From Deltaproteobacteria bacterium (GTDB lineage Bacteria > Myxococcota > UBA727 > JABDBI01), in contig JAESQZ010000016.1 of NCBI GenBank assembly GCA_016764955.1, positions 1-6,505 of the forward strand: DNA of 6,505 nucleotides, read 5' to 3'. The notes beneath the pieces were generated by a model, which was not told the origin of the DNA, searched no databases, and saw only the letters and a program-made list of their open reading frames with translations. Positions 5,183 through 6,505 of this stretch are shown one piece after another. The stretch's first letter is position 1. Each line of letters opens with the position of its first letter. A program made the translations under genes and the position numbers.

Positions 5183-6400
5183 CTAGACTGCTAAAAAGCC
5201 TTTCAAAGCCCCAACATTAAACCATACATACGTAAGCTCAAAAATCAGGACCACTGCCGTCACTGGCATTCTTTGCGACGCGCCTAAAAAGAGCGCTGCC
5301 CCCACCAGCGCAAACGAACTAAAAGGCGAGCCTGGCCACCACCAAGACCACGCCATTCCTAAGCTTCCCCCTAGCAAAGCCCCTACTGCCACAGAAGGCG
5401 TCAAAAGCCCCCCCATTGCACCCGCAGCCAAACTAGTAAGCGTAATTAAAACCCTAATCCCTAAGAGCATAATGCCTACATAAAACGTCGGTATATCCGA
5501 AAACTCAAGCCCCGCAGCACTTTTACCATTGCCCAAAATAGCTGGAAACAGCATTGCCAACAGGCCTATTACCGCAAAATTAAGTATACATAAGAGTACA
5601 AATTTCCAATTTGGCGACGGCGGCTGACTTTTAAGCTTGGCTGCAACTCTTCCAAAGATTTTACCTGTCCACCAAAAAATCGGCGCCATGCACAAGCACC
5701 CCACCAACCAAGCAGCACTAAATGCAAAATCACTAACAGGATATTGAGGCGCACTCCCAAGAGCTAACTGCACCACCGTAGTTGCCAACAAACAAGTCAG
5801 CAAAGCTGGCAAAAAAATACCGAGGCTAAAGCGCCGGAGTATTACTTCAACAACAAACAAAGCGCCACTGAGCGGAACCGTATAGATAGCCGCCAAACCT
5901 GCTCCAGCCCCACAAGCCGCCATTAGTTTTAAATGTTCAGAGTCAAGTCCAATCCATTTAGAAATCCGAGCTGCAAACAAGGCCCCTGCCTCACGAGGTG
6001 CTCCCTCTCGCCCAAGTGGCGAGCCCAAAGCAATGGTCACGATTTGAAGCACGTTGCTGTACAGCGTGCTCCAAAAGGGCATTTTTGGAGCTTTTTCAGC
6101 TAGCTCCTCACTTTTGACAGCCTGAAACTTCAAATAACGCCTTAGAATCCACCAGCCCAAAGCCCCAAAAACCCCACAGCCCAACATCACCCAAAAGCGA
6201 TGGCTAGGTAATGTCGCCGTCACTTTATCTAGAAAGTCAGAACCGCTCGCGCCATAAGCCAACCGTTGAACACCATGCAACAGCAGCGTGAACAACAAAC
6301 CCACAATTCCCGAACTGACTCCAACCGCAAAAATAGCCGTAATTCTTTTGAACACGAGTTTCAATTTAACACACAGGGCAATCGTATTCTTGGGCAGCAA
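5183..6400 (-). CDS. CLC-family chloride channel / chloride-proton antiporter, divergent subgroup
   Basis: CLC proteins are homodimeric membrane proteins that carry chloride through a separate pore in each subunit. The core motif GSPLGREGAPREAGALFA (126-143) includes Glu132, at the position of the E. coli gating glutamate in GREGP. CGAGAGLAAIYTVPLSGALFVVEV (163-186) and AGAMGGLLTPSVAVGALLGG (326-345, the GGxxxP anion-site loop) are also present. The usual GSGIP selectivity motif between helices C and D is not there; that span reads KFQAVKSEELAEKAPKMP. This appears to be a recognised divergent bacterial subgroup, which is my recollection and not verified. The C-terminus stops at 405, shortly after FELTYVWFN, where the family normally continues through the last helix with its central Tyr, so roughly 20-30 residues may be lost. 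No ATG lies near the start; only TTG 6400, TTG 6364 or GTG 6355 are available. I keep the longest. Confidence 0.85.
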   Translation of the reverse strand: MLPKNTIALCVKLKLVFKRITAIFAVGVSSGIVGLLFTLLLHGVQRLAYGASGSDFLDKVTATLPSHRFWVMLGCGVFGALGWWILRRYLKFQAVKSEELAEKAPKMPFWSTLYSNVLQIVTIALGSPLGREGAPREAGALFAARISKWIGLDSEHLKLMAACGAGAGLAAIYTVPLSGALFVVEVILRRFSLGIFLPALLTCLLATTVVQLALGSAPQYPVSDFAFSAAWLVGCLCMAPIFWWTGKIFGRVAAKLKSQPPSPNWKFVLLCILNFAVIGLLAMLFPAILGNGKSAAGLEFSDIPTFYVGIMLLGIRVLITLTSLAAGAMGGLLTPSVAVGALLGGSLGMAWSWWWPGSPFSSFALVGAALFLGASQRMPVTAVVLIFELTYVWFNVGALKGFLAV

Positions 6401-6419
6401 TTCCCGCCAAGATTTAATT

Positions 6420-6478
6420 CGTCGTTAGAACGCCATGAAAACAGGGTTTTGAAAACTAAATTTCGTAAATTAACGACG
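6420..6478. promoter_or_regulatory. 8-bp inverted repeat upstream of the CLC gene
   Basis: CGTCGTTA (6420-6427) and TAACGACG (6471-6478) are exact inverted copies 43 bases apart. A small GTTTT-G-AAAAC palindrome (6446-6456) lies between them. The region is upstream of the CLC start and could hold paired operator half-sites or the ends of a small element. One 8-bp pair in 100 bases is weak evidence. Confidence 0.25.
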
Positions 6479-6483
6479 CTGTT

Positions 6484-6505
6484 TTGTCATCCCGGGCACC
6501 GACCC
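6484..6505. repeat. Partial GTCATCCCGGG-type repeat cut by the window end
   Basis: The last 22 bases begin TTGTCAT, the same opening as the palindromes at 2136 and 2955, and continue CCCGGG and then CACCGACCC. This resembles the start of a GTCATCCCGGG...CCCGGGAT palindromic repeat common in many proteobacteria. The second arm would lie beyond the end. The identification rests on the opening bases only. Confidence 0.4.

Noticed and set aside
5089..5220. Plus-strand 43-codon open frame starting at ATG 5089, running into the CLC gene's 3' end on the opposite strand
   Set aside because: No ribosome binding site, no recognisable motif, and half of it is antisense to the CLC gene. Open frames of this length arise readily by chance.
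5569..5760. Minus-strand 63-codon frame inside the CLC gene
   Set aside because: It is an alternate frame of the membrane-protein coding sequence; its hydrophobic look follows from the host gene's codons.
1..6505. CRISPR array, tRNA, toxin-antitoxin pair, prophage or defence island
   Set aside because: No regularly spaced direct repeats, no cloverleaf-like segment, and all large genes are housekeeping or transport types. The REPIN has only two inverted units and so is not a CRISPR.

Overview
The window is about 6.5 kb of mostly mid-40s %GC DNA from a Gram-negative bacterium. Outer-membrane phospholipase A and the BAM lipoprotein BamD show that there is an outer membrane. The BamD sequence, the xseA-xseB-ispA order and a stand-alone receiver protein whose N-terminus resembles those of deltaproteobacteria suggest a deltaproteobacterial-type lineage (the old, broad sense). 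That placement is inference, and I cannot name a genus. The first ~88 bases (about 63% GC) do not match the rest. The odd length and a repeat fragment at the right end suggest the window may be a whole short contig.

Layout, left to right. (1) 1-88: GC-rich segment of unknown origin. (2) 89-634, plus strand: the C-terminal two thirds of an outer-membrane phospholipase A (pldA), with its N-terminus missing. (3) 635-2094, minus strand: a two-gene unit, murI (glutamate racemase, D-glutamate for peptidoglycan) followed by bamD (outer-membrane protein assembly). The stop and start codons share one base, and bamD abuts pldA tail to tail with no spacer. (4) 2136-2214: an inverted pair of short palindromes (REPIN-like) between divergent genes. 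(5) 2240-2581, plus strand: a small, degenerate, internally shortened receiver domain. Its 3' end overlaps by 66 bp the convergent minus-strand gene for an unrecognised three-helix membrane protein (2516-2908). (6) 2956-4988, minus strand: xseA-xseB-ispA with overlapping ends, encoding both subunits of exonuclease VII and a prenyl diphosphate synthase. The synthase is cut short by a 28-nt perfect palindrome related to the REPIN, whose loop supplies the stop codon. (7) 4989-5182: intergenic, with two adjacent stem-loops, one of a C5T4/A4G5 type that looks like a dispersed repeat. (8) 5183-6400, minus strand: a CLC-family chloride channel/transporter of a divergent type, with a short C-terminus and no ATG start. 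(9) 6401-6505: upstream region with an 8-bp inverted repeat and the beginning of another repeat running off the end.

The genes are mainly housekeeping: cell wall, outer-membrane biogenesis, isoprenoid synthesis and DNA repair. I see no defence system, phage, integron, CRISPR array, tRNA or rRNA. The notable theme is small palindromic repeats combined with gene-end damage: ispA is truncated inside a repeat, clcA has a short C-terminus, and pldA has a broken 5' end. The strongest single observation is the ispA truncation, with a possible route by which a REPIN collapses into a single palindrome that creates a stop codon.
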